In this document: positions 1-8,908 of the stretch, piece after piece | Position numbering within the stretch: the first letter of the stretch is position 1 | Layout: each line of letters starts with the position of its first letter | Source: Streptomyces meridianus | Lineage (GTDB): Bacteria; Actinomycetota; Actinomycetes; Streptomycetales; Streptomycetaceae | Length of the DNA stretch: 64,000 nt | Assembly (NCBI RefSeq): GCF_023703325.1 | Contig: NZ_JAMQGM010000001.1 | Span: forward strand, 1-64,000 | Direction of reading: 5' to 3' | Translations under genes and position numbers: made by a program | The notes under the pieces: generated by a model | What the model saw: only the letters and a program-made list of their open reading frames with translations | Told to the model about the DNA's origin: nothing | Database searches by the model: none

Positions 1-586
1 TCCGGAACCAGGTGATGGTTCCGGAACACCGGCATTTTTGCGTTGCGATGACGGGCCATCAGCCGCCCTGTGCCATACGTGGCCATACGTGAGCCGGGTG
101 CAAAGGTTTTACGAACGGGTTGACTGAACTGAGCCTCCGCCAGTCAGGCCGGTACCGCGGGAGCGCTATGGCGATGGTTCGGGGGCAAGCCGGTGCATCG
201 TCAACCGCCCCGCACGAGACGAGGGGCCGGCTGATGCGTCATCGGGGCCGGAGCGGAGACGACAGGATGGGTTGGTTGTCCGGGTCGCCGGTGTATGGAG
301 CAGGCCGGAAGTCGCCGTGGGGTCACAACCGATGAGCTGTCACGGTCGTTCCCTGCGTGCGAAAAAGGGGGACGGGTGAAGCATGTGCTGACGGGATCTC
401 TGCTCGGGCCGGCAGTAAGGGAGCCTGAGGCGTTCGTAGGCGGGAGTGGGCGGTGCCCGGGTTCACGCCAGGGCTTGTTGAGAACGGATCAGGACGTCGC
501 GTGGGCAGGGTTGTTGCGGGAAAGGCCGCTCGGGCGCACCGTGCGGCGCGCACTGGGCAACGTGGTGTTCGCGCTCGGTCCGTCCA
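1..586. other. Left-edge region without a supportable gene
   Basis: I find no coding frame here with convincing Streptomyces codon use; the short frames are mixed in third-position GC. Visible structure: an inverted repeat at 1-9/17-25 (TCCGGAACC / GGTTCCGGA, 7-base loop), which could be the terminator or operator of a gene beyond the edge, and a perfect tandem 10-bp repeat GCCATACGTG at 72-81 and 82-91. A TTGACT hexamer lies at 120-125, but I see no good -10 partner. Confidence 0.5.
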
Positions 587-1864
587 TCAGAGCGACGAGG
601 TCGTGTGGTGCGGCGGGCCGTCTGTGGGTGCCGGGCCGTAACCGCAGACGCCGGCAGCGCGTGCCAGTTCCAGGTCGAGGGACTCACGTCGGATCCTCTG
701 GTCCAGATAGAGGAGCGCCGTGACGCCGGCGCTGACCGGGAAACTCACGGTCGCGGCGAGAAGCGCGCCCACACCGGTGATGATCAGGAAGGTCCAGTCG
801 ACCGGTCCTGCTCCGCCTGTCAGCCACTTCATGCCGTCTTCGCCGCCCACCAGCAGCACTGCGACGTTGGTCGGGAGCTGTATGAGCACGCCGACGAACA
901 TGAGCAGGACCTGCGTGAGGATCTGGATGCCGCACACCCGCCACCAGGCGCCGCGCACGAGCTTGGCGGACCGGCGCAGCGACGTCACGACGCCCTGCTT
1001 CTCGAGCATCAGTGCCGGTGCGGCCAGGGAGAAGCGGACCCAGAGCCACAGCGCCGCGGTGATGCCCGCGAGCAGACCGAGCATCAGCAGACTCCTGCCG
1101 GGAGCTTCTGCCCCGGACAACAGCAGTGCCGACCCCGGAACCACGGCCACGGCGAGAACTCCGACCAACACCAGCGGAATCAGCAGCAACAGACCGAAGA
1201 GACGGGGGAGCCGGGGGCGGGCGGTGCGCCAGGCATCCCCGGTGGAGACGGGCCGGCCGAGGACGGCGCGGCTGACGACGACGGTCAGAACCGCCGTGAC
1301 CAGGATGCTCCCCAGAATCCCGAACAGCAGCGTAAGACCGGTGCCGGTCTGTGAGCCCGCGACCTCGCCCAGGTTCTCGGGGAGCGGTGGCGCAGGACTG
1401 TTCCCGAGGGCTTCACCTCGTGGCAGGTCCGGAAACAGGAAGCCTTCGACCGCCGTGCGAAGGCCCTGCGTGACGAATGCGACGGCCAGGGAGAAGCCGA
1501 GGGCGGTGCGCCAGTGGGTTCGTACGACGGACAGGGCGGCGAGCAGGATCTCACCGACTCCCAGCGGTCGCAGAGGCACGATGCCGGGCTGCACAGTCGG
1601 CTGCTGCCCGTAGTGCTTCGGGCCGGTGCTCCAACCGCCGACCGGTCCCCGACGATCCGGGCCGCCGGGGGCCGTCCAACGGGCCGGCGGCGGTTGCACC
1701 GGGGACCACTGGGCAGGGAACTGCGGCTTCGTGCCGTCACCCGGTTTCGTGCCGTCACCCGGTGCGGCCTTCCCGCTCTGATCGCCGGGCTGATCCGGGG
1801 CGGCGGGCTCGGACCCGTCGGCAGCGGAGGACCCGGACGGCGCCCGGCCCGGAGAGTCGTTCAT
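587..1864 (-). CDS. Multipass membrane protein with disordered Pro/Gly-rich N-terminus
   Basis: A 425-residue protein. I chose the ATG at 1864 because it follows an AAGGAG ribosome binding site; the reading frame extends upstream without one. The first 110 or so residues are rich in Pro, Gly, Ser and Asp and include a duplicated GDGTKP encoded by an 18-bp tandem DNA repeat. The rest is a bundle of about six hydrophobic segments separated by short loops (start of the membrane part near RPLGVGEILLAALSVVRTHW). It resembles Streptomyces membrane proteins annotated with a glycerophosphodiester phosphodiesterase membrane-domain-like region; no catalytic domain is visible, so it is probably not an enzyme. 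It is divergent from mtnA, with 176 bp between the two starts. Function unknown. Confidence 0.85.
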   Translation of the reverse strand: MNDSPGRAPSGSSAADGSEPAAPDQPGDQSGKAAPGDGTKPGDGTKPQFPAQWSPVQPPPARWTAPGGPDRRGPVGGWSTGPKHYGQQPTVQPGIVPLRPLGVGEILLAALSVVRTHWRTALGFSLAVAFVTQGLRTAVEGFLFPDLPRGEALGNSPAPPLPENLGEVAGSQTGTGLTLLFGILGSILVTAVLTVVVSRAVLGRPVSTGDAWRTARPRLPRLFGLLLLIPLVLVGVLAVAVVPGSALLLSGAEAPGRSLLMLGLLAGITAALWLWVRFSLAAPALMLEKQGVVTSLRRSAKLVRGAWWRVCGIQILTQVLLMFVGVLIQLPTNVAVLLVGGEDGMKWLTGGAGPVDWTFLIITGVGALLAATVSFPVSAGVTALLYLDQRIRRESLDLELARAAGVCGYGPAPTDGPPHHTTSSL

Positions 1865-2040
1865 GGTTGCTCCTTCACATGCCCGTCCGTGAACTCGCCT
1901 CGTCGGGCTCCGACCGCAGGGGCCGGTCCCTGGGACAGCACAACGACGGCCGGTGGGCTGCCATCGTGCCACGGCGCTCCGGCGCCCGTGGGGACCGATG
2001 CACGCTTCTGATCGCCGCCCTCGGCGTGCAGACTGGGCCC

Positions 2041-3171
2041 ATGGATGATCAGCAGGCTGTCCCCGCCCGGGCCGCCGAGCGCCCGGGAATCCCCTCGCTG
2101 CGGTGGGAGGAGGGCCCCGCCGGCGCGACGGTGGTGCTTCTCGACCAGACCAGGCTCCCGGCCGAAGAGGTCGAGATGACCTGCGAGGACGTCCCGTCGC
2201 TGGTCCGGGCCATCACGACGCTCAGCGTGCGGGGAGCCCCGCTGCTGGGCATCGCGGGGGCATACGGCATAGCGCTGGCCGCCGCTCGCGGCGACGACGT
2301 CGGCCAAGCGGCCGAGCTGCTGGCAGATGCCCGTCCGACGGCCGTCAACCTGGGCTACGGCGTACGCCGGGCCCAAGCGGCCCATCGTGCGGCGCTGGCC
2401 GGAGGAACGGACGGGGCCGGAGCAGCGGCGGCGGCCCTGGCGGAGGCGCGGACGCTGCACCGGGAGGACGCCGAAGCCGGTGAACGGATGGCGGCCCACT
2501 GTCTGGCGCTCCTGGACGAGCTGGTGCCGGGACGCCCGATGCGCATCCTGACCCACTGCAACACGGGCCGCCTGGTCTCCGGAGGCGAGGGGACGGCCTT
2601 CGCGGTGGCACTGGCCGCCCACCGTGCGGGGCGACTGGAGCAGCTGTGGGTGGACGAGACGCGTCCGCTGCTGCAGGGGGCGCGGTTGACGGCCTACGAG
2701 GCCGCGCACCACGGCATGCAGCACACGCTGTTGGCGGACAATGCGGCCGGATCTCTGTTCGCCACCGGGCGCGTGGATGCCGTGCTGATCGGGGCCGACA
2801 GGATCGCGGCGGACGGCTCGGTGGCCAACAAGGTGGGCAGTTATCCCCTGGCCGTGCTGGCCCGGCATCACGAGGTCCCGTTCATCGTGGTCGCACCGAT
2901 GACGACCGTCGACACCGGCAGCCCGGACGGGGCGTCGATCGTGGTGGAGCAACGCCCTGCACAGGAAGTGACGGAGATCACATCACGGATCCCGGGGGTT
3001 TCCGGAACGGTCGCGACCGCACAGCTCGCACCGCTCGGAACCCCAGTCCACAACCCGGCTTTCGACGTCACACCGCCGGAACTCGTCGCAGCGATCGTGA
3101 CGGAACGCGGTGTTCTGCGGCCGGGGAAGGGGTCGATCGCGGCACTGTGGGGCAGGTCACCTGCCGGGTAA
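2041..3171 (+). CDS. mtnA: S-methyl-5-thioribose-1-phosphate isomerase
   Basis: A 376-residue cytoplasmic enzyme converting 5-methylthioribose-1-phosphate to methylthioribulose-1-phosphate in the methionine salvage pathway; the family shares its fold with eIF2B subunits. Family signatures are present: the RGAPLLGIAGAYG segment near residue 60, the catalytic cysteine in THCNTG (Cys173), the catalytic aspartate in IGADRIAADG (Asp253), and the VANKVGSYPLAVLA stretch. The start at 2041 gives the usual family length; the frame is open for several hundred bases upstream, but that part is antisense to the neighbouring membrane protein. It ends only 15 bp before mtrA, so read-through into the mtrAB operon is likely. 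No other methionine-salvage gene is in the window. Confidence 0.94.
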   Translation: MDDQQAVPARAAERPGIPSLRWEEGPAGATVVLLDQTRLPAEEVEMTCEDVPSLVRAITTLSVRGAPLLGIAGAYGIALAAARGDDVGQAAELLADARPTAVNLGYGVRRAQAAHRAALAGGTDGAGAAAAALAEARTLHREDAEAGERMAAHCLALLDELVPGRPMRILTHCNTGRLVSGGEGTAFAVALAAHRAGRLEQLWVDETRPLLQGARLTAYEAAHHGMQHTLLADNAAGSLFATGRVDAVLIGADRIAADGSVANKVGSYPLAVLARHHEVPFIVVAPMTTVDTGSPDGASIVVEQRPAQEVTEITSRIPGVSGTVATAQLAPLGTPVHNPAFDVTPPELVAAIVTERGVLRPGKGSIAALWGRSPAG

Positions 3172-3186
3172 CGATTAGCTAATGGG

Positions 3187-3876
3187 ATGATGTCGATTAT
3201 GAAAGGACGCGTCCTGGTCGTCGATGACGACACCGCACTGGCAGAGATGCTCGGCATTGTCCTGCGTGGCGAAGGTTTCGAGCCTTCGTTCGTCTCCGAC
3301 GGTGACAAGGCCCTGGCAGCCTTCCGTGAGACGAAGCCGGACCTGGTACTCCTCGATCTGATGCTCCCCGGCAGGGACGGGATCGATGTCTGCCGGCTGA
3401 TCCGCGCCGAGTCCGGGGTGCCGATCGTCATGCTGACCGCCAAGAGCGACACGGTCGACGTCGTCGTCGGGCTCGAGTCCGGAGCGGACGACTACATCGT
3501 CAAGCCGTTCAAGCCGAAGGAGTTGGTGGCGCGGATACGTGCCCGGCTGCGCCGGTCCGAGGATCCCGCGCCGGAGCAGCTGACCATGGGTGACCTGGTG
3601 ATCGATGTCGCGGGCCATTCCGTGAAGCGGGACGGGCAGTCGATCGCGCTGACGCCGCTCGAGTTCGACCTGCTGGTCGCGCTGGCCCGCAAGCCCTGGC
3701 AGGTGTTCACCCGCGAGGTGCTGCTCGAGCAGGTCTGGGGCTACCGGCACGCCGCGGACACCCGTCTGGTCAATGTGCATGTGCAGCGGCTGCGGTCCAA
3801 GGTCGAGCGTGACCCGGAGCGGCCGGAGATCGTGGTGACGGTACGCGGGGTGGGCTACAAGGCCGGACCGAGCTGA
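3187..3876 (+). CDS. mtrA: Response regulator MtrA (OmpR family)
   Basis: A 229-residue regulator: receiver domain (about residues 7-120) with acidic residues Asp13-15, phospho-acceptor Asp57 in LLDLMLPG and the conserved lysine in YIVKPFKPKE, then an OmpR-type winged helix (about 135-227) ending in VRGVGYKAG. MtrA is an essential or near-essential actinobacterial regulator of cell wall, division and development genes; its sensor MtrB follows after one base. There are several possible starts (3187, 3190, 3199); ATG 3187 keeps the MMSxMKGR start I know from Streptomyces MtrA. No purine-rich ribosome binding site precedes it. The 15-bp gap from mtnA holds the AT-rich palindrome ATTAGCTAAT (3174-3183) and a start-stop triplet pair ATG GGA TGA overlapping the mtrA start. 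Confidence 0.97.
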   Translation: MMSIMKGRVLVVDDDTALAEMLGIVLRGEGFEPSFVSDGDKALAAFRETKPDLVLLDLMLPGRDGIDVCRLIRAESGVPIVMLTAKSDTVDVVVGLESGADDYIVKPFKPKELVARIRARLRRSEDPAPEQLTMGDLVIDVAGHSVKRDGQSIALTPLEFDLLVALARKPWQVFTREVLLEQVWGYRHAADTRLVNVHVQRLRSKVERDPERPEIVVTVRGVGYKAGPS

Positions 3877-3877
3877 G

Positions 3878-5878
3878 ATGACGTGGAACGGCACAGCTCC
3901 GCGGCGTGACGCGCGGGCTGTGGACCCCGCCGGGAGGATCTCGGCCTTCGGGCGCTTCTGGCAGGGGGGCCACCTCCTGCAGGATCCGTCCGCCGGGGGC
4001 CCGGTCAATCCGGTGCTGCGGCTGTTCCTGCGCTGGGTCCGGCGTCCGCTGTTGCCGGCCGTCCGGCTGTGGCGGCGGAACATCCAGCTGCGGGTGGTGG
4101 CCACGACGCTGTTGATGTCCCTGGGTGTGGTGCTGCTCCTGGGGCTGGTGGTCATCGGGCAGGTGCGCAACGGTCTGCAGGACGCCAAGGAAGGGGCGGC
4201 GCAGAGCCAAGCCGTCGGCGGATTCACGGTCGCCCGGGACAAGGCCGACAACGATGCCCGGGGACGCGAGGGCGGCCAGGTCGGCCGCAGAGCACACAAC
4301 TCCGGTGTGTGGCTGACGGACCTGGTGCAGCAGCTCGCGAGCGGCGGCCAGGGCGTCTACTCCGTGGTGGCCCTCGGATCCGACGCGGAACAGCCGTTCG
4401 TGGACGACAGCCAGGGCACCCGTGCCCCCCGCGCGTCGGGGGACATCCAGCCCGAGAAGAGCGTGCCGGCCGAGCTCCGCAGGGCTGTCGACCGTGAGTC
4501 GGGACCGCACGAGCAGCACACCCGGATCGTCCGCAGCCGGGGTGCGGACGAGCCCGCGCTGGCCATCGGCAAGCAGATGTACGACGTCAACGGCAACCCG
4601 TACCAGCTCTACTACCTCTTCCCGTTCACCCAGGAGGAGAAGTCGCTGAGCCTGGTGAAGGGGACACTGGCGACGGCCGGGGTCTTCGTGGTGATGCTGC
4701 TCGGCGCGATCGCCTGGCTGGTGGTCCGGCAGGTGGTCACCCCGGTGCGGATGGCGGCCGGGATCTCCGAGCGACTGGCGGCGGGCCGGCTCCAGGAACG
4801 CATGAAGGTCACCGGTGAGGACGACATCGCTCGGCTCGGCGAGGCGTTCAACAAGATGGGCCAGAACCTGCATCTCAAGATCCGGCAGCTGGAGGACCTC
4901 TCCCGGATGCAGCGGCGCTTCGTCTCGGACGTCTCGCACGAGCTGCGGACGCCGCTGACGACCGTGCGGATGGCCGCGGACGTCATCCATGACGCGCGGG
5001 ACGGCTTCGACCCGGCGACGGCGCGTTCCGCGGAGCTGCTGCGGGGTCAGCTGGACCGGTTCGAGTCGCTGCTTGCCGATCTGCTCGAGATCAGCCGTTT
5101 CGATGCCGGGGCCGCGGCGCTCGAGGCCGGGCCGGTCGACCTGCGGGACATCGTCGTGAGGGTGGTCGAAGGCGCGGAGCCGCTGGCCGAGCGCAAGGAC
5201 AGCCGGATCCTGGTGCGCGGGGACGGGAGCCCGGTGGTCGCCGAGGCCGACGCCCGGCGCATCGAGCGGGTGCTGCGCAATCTGGTCGTCAACGCAGTGG
5301 AGCACGGGGAGGGCCGGAACATCGTGGTGCGCCTCGCGGCGGCGGAGGGTGCCGTCGCTGTGGCGGTACGTGACTACGGGGTGGGCCTGAAGCCGGGCGA
5401 GGCCACCCGGGTGTTCAACCGGTTCTGGCGGGCGGATCCCGCGCGCGCCCGCACCACGGGCGGCACCGGCCTCGGGCTGTCGATCGCTGTCGAGGACGCG
5501 CGCCTGCACGGCGGCTGGCTGCAGGCCTGGGGGGAGCCGGGCGGTGGATCGCAGTTCCGGTTGACGCTGCCGGCCGCGGCGGGCGACACGCTGCGCGGCT
5601 CGCCGATACCGCTCGAACCCGACGACTCGCGGCGCAACCGCGGACTGAACGACGCGGGACTGCCGCGGGGCGGTGGACCGCGTGCGCTGATGCCGCGCCA
5701 GACGCGGGGTGAGCCCCCGGCGGGCGGAACCGACGGAACGGGCGATGCTGCGGCGCCGGTGGGTACGCATCTGGTGCCCGCCGGGGCGGAGCGCGGCCAA
5801 GAGGAGCCTTCGCCCGCCCCCGGCAGGCGATCCGACGAGCACGAGACGGAAGCGGAGGGCGGGCCACGTGGGGGCTGA
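3878..5878 (+). CDS. mtrB: Sensor histidine kinase MtrB
   Basis: A 666-residue membrane kinase that phosphorylates MtrA. Order of parts: cytoplasmic N-tail, first membrane segment near residues 75-95 (TTLLMSLGVVLLLGLVVIG), an extracytoplasmic sensor region (about 100-255), second membrane segment (about 262-285), HAMP (about 287-340), HisKA with His354 in SDVSHELRTPL, and HATPase with N box (RNLVVNAVEHG), DYGVGL and GGTGLGLSIA. The last 90 or so residues are a low-complexity Pro/Gly/Arg tail. It starts one base after mtrA and its 3' end overlaps lpqB by 11 bp, so the three genes form one translationally coupled operon. Confidence 0.97.
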   Translation: MTWNGTAPRRDARAVDPAGRISAFGRFWQGGHLLQDPSAGGPVNPVLRLFLRWVRRPLLPAVRLWRRNIQLRVVATTLLMSLGVVLLLGLVVIGQVRNGLQDAKEGAAQSQAVGGFTVARDKADNDARGREGGQVGRRAHNSGVWLTDLVQQLASGGQGVYSVVALGSDAEQPFVDDSQGTRAPRASGDIQPEKSVPAELRRAVDRESGPHEQHTRIVRSRGADEPALAIGKQMYDVNGNPYQLYYLFPFTQEEKSLSLVKGTLATAGVFVVMLLGAIAWLVVRQVVTPVRMAAGISERLAAGRLQERMKVTGEDDIARLGEAFNKMGQNLHLKIRQLEDLSRMQRRFVSDVSHELRTPLTTVRMAADVIHDARDGFDPATARSAELLRGQLDRFESLLADLLEISRFDAGAAALEAGPVDLRDIVVRVVEGAEPLAERKDSRILVRGDGSPVVAEADARRIERVLRNLVVNAVEHGEGRNIVVRLAAAEGAVAVAVRDYGVGLKPGEATRVFNRFWRADPARARTTGGTGLGLSIAVEDARLHGGWLQAWGEPGGGSQFRLTLPAAAGDTLRGSPIPLEPDDSRRNRGLNDAGLPRGGGPRALMPRQTRGEPPAGGTDGTGDAAAPVGTHLVPAGAERGQEEPSPAPGRRSDEHETEAEGGPRGG

Positions 5879-7733
5879 GCGGTACGGGAACCGCCGCGGG
5901 GGGCCGGGCCGTGGCGCCGACCGGCGGGGTGGACGGCGTCGGGGCCCGGGCCTCGTCGTCCTGGTCTGCGCGGCGCTGTTCCTGACCGGCTGTGCGTCGA
6001 TGCCGTCCGGTGGCGAGGTACACCGGATCGACGCCTCACCCAGGGCGGACACCGATTCGCAGGTGCGGGTGTTCGGGGTGCCGCCGAGCCGGGGCGAACG
6101 GCCGACCCAGATCGTGCGGGGATTCCTGGAGGCGACGACGAGCGACGAGGCCCGGTTCAGCACGGCACGCATGTACCTCACCGAACGGGCGCGCGAACGC
6201 TGGAAGCCCTTCGCGATGACCACCGTGCTCCAGGACGGCCCGAATCCGCGCCGCCAGCGGCCCAGGGGGGATCCGGACGAGAACGGCCTGATCGTCGAGG
6301 TGACCGGCCGGAAGGTCGCCACGGTCGACCGGAATCAGGCCTACACCCCCACGGACGCCGACTACCAGAAATCCGTTCATCTGGTGAGGGAGGACGGGGA
6401 GTGGCGGATCGACGCCCCGCCGGAGGGGCTGCTGCTCGGGAAATCCGACTTCGAGCGCATCTACCGTTCCGTCGACAAGTACTACTTTGCCGAGCCCCAG
6501 GTGGAGTCCAAGGGGGCGAGGAAGCATGTGCTCGTCTCGGACCCGGTCTATCTGCGCAAGCGGATCGATCCCGTCACCACGACGGTGAGATCCCTGCTGC
6601 GCGGGCCGACCGACTGGCTGGAACCGGTGGCCTCCACGGCCTTCCCCACCGGTACCAGGCTCATCGGCAACTCCCTTGCCCTGGACGACTCGAACGGGCT
6701 GCGGGTGCGGCTGAACGAACGCGGCTCCCGGGTCGGAGCTGCGCAGTGCACCCGGATGGCCGCTCAAGTCATGTTCACCGTCCAGGAACTGGCGCCGGCC
6801 GAGGTCGGCCGGGTCGAGCTTCTGCGCAGTACGGGGTCACGGCTGTGCACGCTGACCAGCGGACAGGCCGAGATGTTCGCCCCCGCCGGACTCCGCGAGA
6901 CCTCCGAACGTCAGTACTTCATCGACGCGCAGCAGCGCATGGCCGCCCTGGCGGACGTGGGCACCGACACCATGCTGGTCGACGGGCCGTTCGGGCACGG
7001 CGCAGTACCGCTGGGGTCGGTCGGGGTCGATCGTTCCGAGCGGATGGCCGCCGGGGTCTCGGCCGACGGGCGGTCGCTGTACGTCGCGCAGATGAAGAAG
7101 GGCGCGGATCGCGGGCCGGTGCGTCTGCAGAGTGCTGCGCAGAGCGCCGACCACGGCTTGACGGCGCCGAGTTGGGACGGCAACGGCGACCTGTGGGTGG
7201 CGGACCGCGACCCGGCGCGTCCGCGCCTGCTCCGTCTCCCCGGCGGTACCGGGAAACCGCAGGAAGTCGACGTGCCGTCGCTCGGGGACGCCGAGATCCG
7301 GTCGCTGCGGGTCGCCTCGGACGGGTTGCGCATCGCTCTGCTGGTGTTGCGTGACGGCAGGCAGTCGCTGGAACTGGGCCGGGTGGAACGGGTCTCCGGG
7401 CAGGCGGAGCCGTCGTTGACGGTGAACGATCTGCACTCGGTGACACCCCGGATGGAACACGTCGAGGCGGCCTCCTGGGCGGGCGCGAGCCGGCTGGTGG
7501 TGGTCGGCCGGGAGCCGGGGGGAGTGCAGCAGCTGCAGTATGTCGAGACCGACGGCTCGGCCGCGAACACGCCTGCGCTGCCGGGGATCAACGGCGTGCA
7601 GGCGGTGGCGGCTTCGGAGGATCCGGACAAGCCGCTGATCGCGGACTCGGCGGACGGCATCGTCCGGCTTCCGGTGGACGCGAACTGGCGGCTCGTGGTG
7701 AATCGCGGCACGGCTCCCGTCTATCCCGGCTGA
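5868..7733 (+). CDS. lpqB: Lipoprotein LpqB, partner of the MtrAB system
   Basis: A 621-residue lipoprotein. The GTG at 5868, inside the mtrB end, puts a Tat/Sec-like positively charged N-region before the hydrophobic stretch and a clean lipobox (LFLTGCAS, lipidated Cys42). A GerMN-type domain (about residues 240-370) is followed by a C-terminal repeat region resembling a beta-propeller. In actinobacteria lpqB follows mtrA-mtrB, and in mycobacteria its product binds the extracellular part of MtrB and modulates signalling; I infer the same here from gene order. The frame is open upstream of 5868 but runs antiparallel to no signal sequence and inside the mtrB tail. Confidence 0.95.
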   Translation: MGAERYGNRRGGPGRGADRRGGRRRGPGLVVLVCAALFLTGCASMPSGGEVHRIDASPRADTDSQVRVFGVPPSRGERPTQIVRGFLEATTSDEARFSTARMYLTERARERWKPFAMTTVLQDGPNPRRQRPRGDPDENGLIVEVTGRKVATVDRNQAYTPTDADYQKSVHLVREDGEWRIDAPPEGLLLGKSDFERIYRSVDKYYFAEPQVESKGARKHVLVSDPVYLRKRIDPVTTTVRSLLRGPTDWLEPVASTAFPTGTRLIGNSLALDDSNGLRVRLNERGSRVGAAQCTRMAAQVMFTVQELAPAEVGRVELLRSTGSRLCTLTSGQAEMFAPAGLRETSERQYFIDAQQRMAALADVGTDTMLVDGPFGHGAVPLGSVGVDRSERMAAGVSADGRSLYVAQMKKGADRGPVRLQSAAQSADHGLTAPSWDGNGDLWVADRDPARPRLLRLPGGTGKPQEVDVPSLGDAEIRSLRVASDGLRIALLVLRDGRQSLELGRVERVSGQAEPSLTVNDLHSVTPRMEHVEAASWAGASRLVVVGREPGGVQQLQYVETDGSAANTPALPGINGVQAVAASEDPDKPLIADSADGIVRLPVDANWRLVVNRGTAPVYPG

Positions 7734-7839
7734 CGTTCGGGTCGTCCCGCTCTCGCGGGCTCCCGGGGCGGGCTGTGCCGGACCGGCAGGGTTTTCCACA
7801 GGGGTGGCGGACGCTGTTCCCCCTGGGCACAGTGGAGTG

Positions 7840-8547
7840 ATGGGGGAATGGCTGCAGGAACTGACGGGTCTGGTGCTGCCGGTCGACTGCGCGGGTTGCG
7901 GTGCGCCTCGGGTGGTGCTGTGCGCGGGGTGCCGGGGGGCTCTGACCGGCCTGCCGCCCCGGCGGGTGCGGCCGGTGAACCCGGTCCCGGGTGTACCGGT
8001 GGTCCATGCGGCCGCGTGGTACGCGGACGAGGTCCGGGCGGTGCTGATCGCGCACAAGGAGCGCGGGGCGACGGGGCTCGCCCGGGTGCTGGGCAGGGCA
8101 CTCGCCGTGGCGGTCCGGGCGGCGATGACGGAGCGGGACTGTCCGCTGCTCCTGGTGCCGGTGCCGTCGTCCCGGCGGGCGGTGGCGGCACGCGGTCACG
8201 ATCCGGTGCGCCGCATGGCCCGTGAAGCGGCGGGCGAGCTGCGGCGTACCGGCAGGGCCGCGCGGGTGCTGCCCGTTCTGCGGCAACGGCGGGTGGTGGC
8301 CGACCAGTCCGGGCTCGGCGCTCGCGCACGGCGGGAGAACCTGGCGGGCGCCCTGGAGACGGTGCCCGGTGCACGCCGGCTGTTGCACGGTGGCGGGGTC
8401 GTGCTGGTGGACGACCTCATGACCACGGGTGCGTCGTTGGCGGAGGCGGCCCGGGCGACAGGGGCGGAGGGTGTCGTGGCCGGGGGTGCTGCGGTGGTCG
8501 CGGCGACCGCGAACACCACCGCCTCGTCAGCGCGCCCCGCACGCTGA
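7840..8547 (+). CDS. ComF-family phosphoribosyltransferase-like protein
   Basis: A 235-residue protein. Residues 14-31 carry a double CxxC zinc ribbon (CAGC and CAGC), followed by a type I phosphoribosyltransferase domain with the PRPP-binding signature VVLVDDLMTTGASLAEA near residue 190. ComF/ComFC proteins act in natural competence in other bacteria, but in Streptomyces the role is unproven; it could act in DNA uptake or nucleotide salvage. ATG 7840 follows a GTG by one codon (7837), so either could be used. It lies downstream of the mtr operon, 106 bp after lpqB, with only a small 5-bp hairpin at 7746-7759 in between, and precedes hpf. Confidence 0.85.
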   Translation: MGEWLQELTGLVLPVDCAGCGAPRVVLCAGCRGALTGLPPRRVRPVNPVPGVPVVHAAAWYADEVRAVLIAHKERGATGLARVLGRALAVAVRAAMTERDCPLLLVPVPSSRRAVAARGHDPVRRMAREAAGELRRTGRAARVLPVLRQRRVVADQSGLGARARRENLAGALETVPGARRLLHGGGVVLVDDLMTTGASLAEAARATGAEGVVAGGAAVVAATANTTASSARPAR

Positions 8548-8908
8548 CGTGCGGCGTTGCAGGCGTTGACGTCGGAGAGCACCTGAACGGGGGTACGCGT
8601 CGGTAGGGGGTGCCGACACCCACTCGGGCGAGCTATGTTCGGGGGTGAGGAGCAGAAGGCGTGGTATTCCTCCTGTCCGCGGATGCACTGCACATTTTTT
8701 GCAGGAACCCTGAAATGGGTGGGGTGGAACTCCGAGGACTGGGGAGAAGGAGGTGAAAGCCGCAGCGCCGCGGCTCCGGACGACCCCCCGGGCCGTGGTG
8801 GTGCAGCAGACGCAGTGCCGGCCGGGACGTGCCCGCCGATGGGCGGCCCGCCGGCCCAGGGCAAGTGGGATCCCGCCTGCGGGCGGGCATCCGGGAACGG
8901 AGTTCTGC
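8548..8908 (+). other. Upstream region of hpf
   Basis: A 361-bp gap. It holds an unusual run of six T at about 8695-8700 just after a short TGCA-rich stretch, and several purine-rich GGAGG-like motifs (for example around 8747-8755) that do not precede a convincing gene. HPF genes are usually stress-induced, so the promoter should be here, but I could not identify convincing sigma-factor boxes. Confidence 0.4.

Noticed and set aside
3770..6322. An 850-codon minus-strand frame across mtrB and lpqB
   Set aside because: Its His/Arg/Pro-rich translation has no recognisable fold and it lies opposite two well-supported genes.
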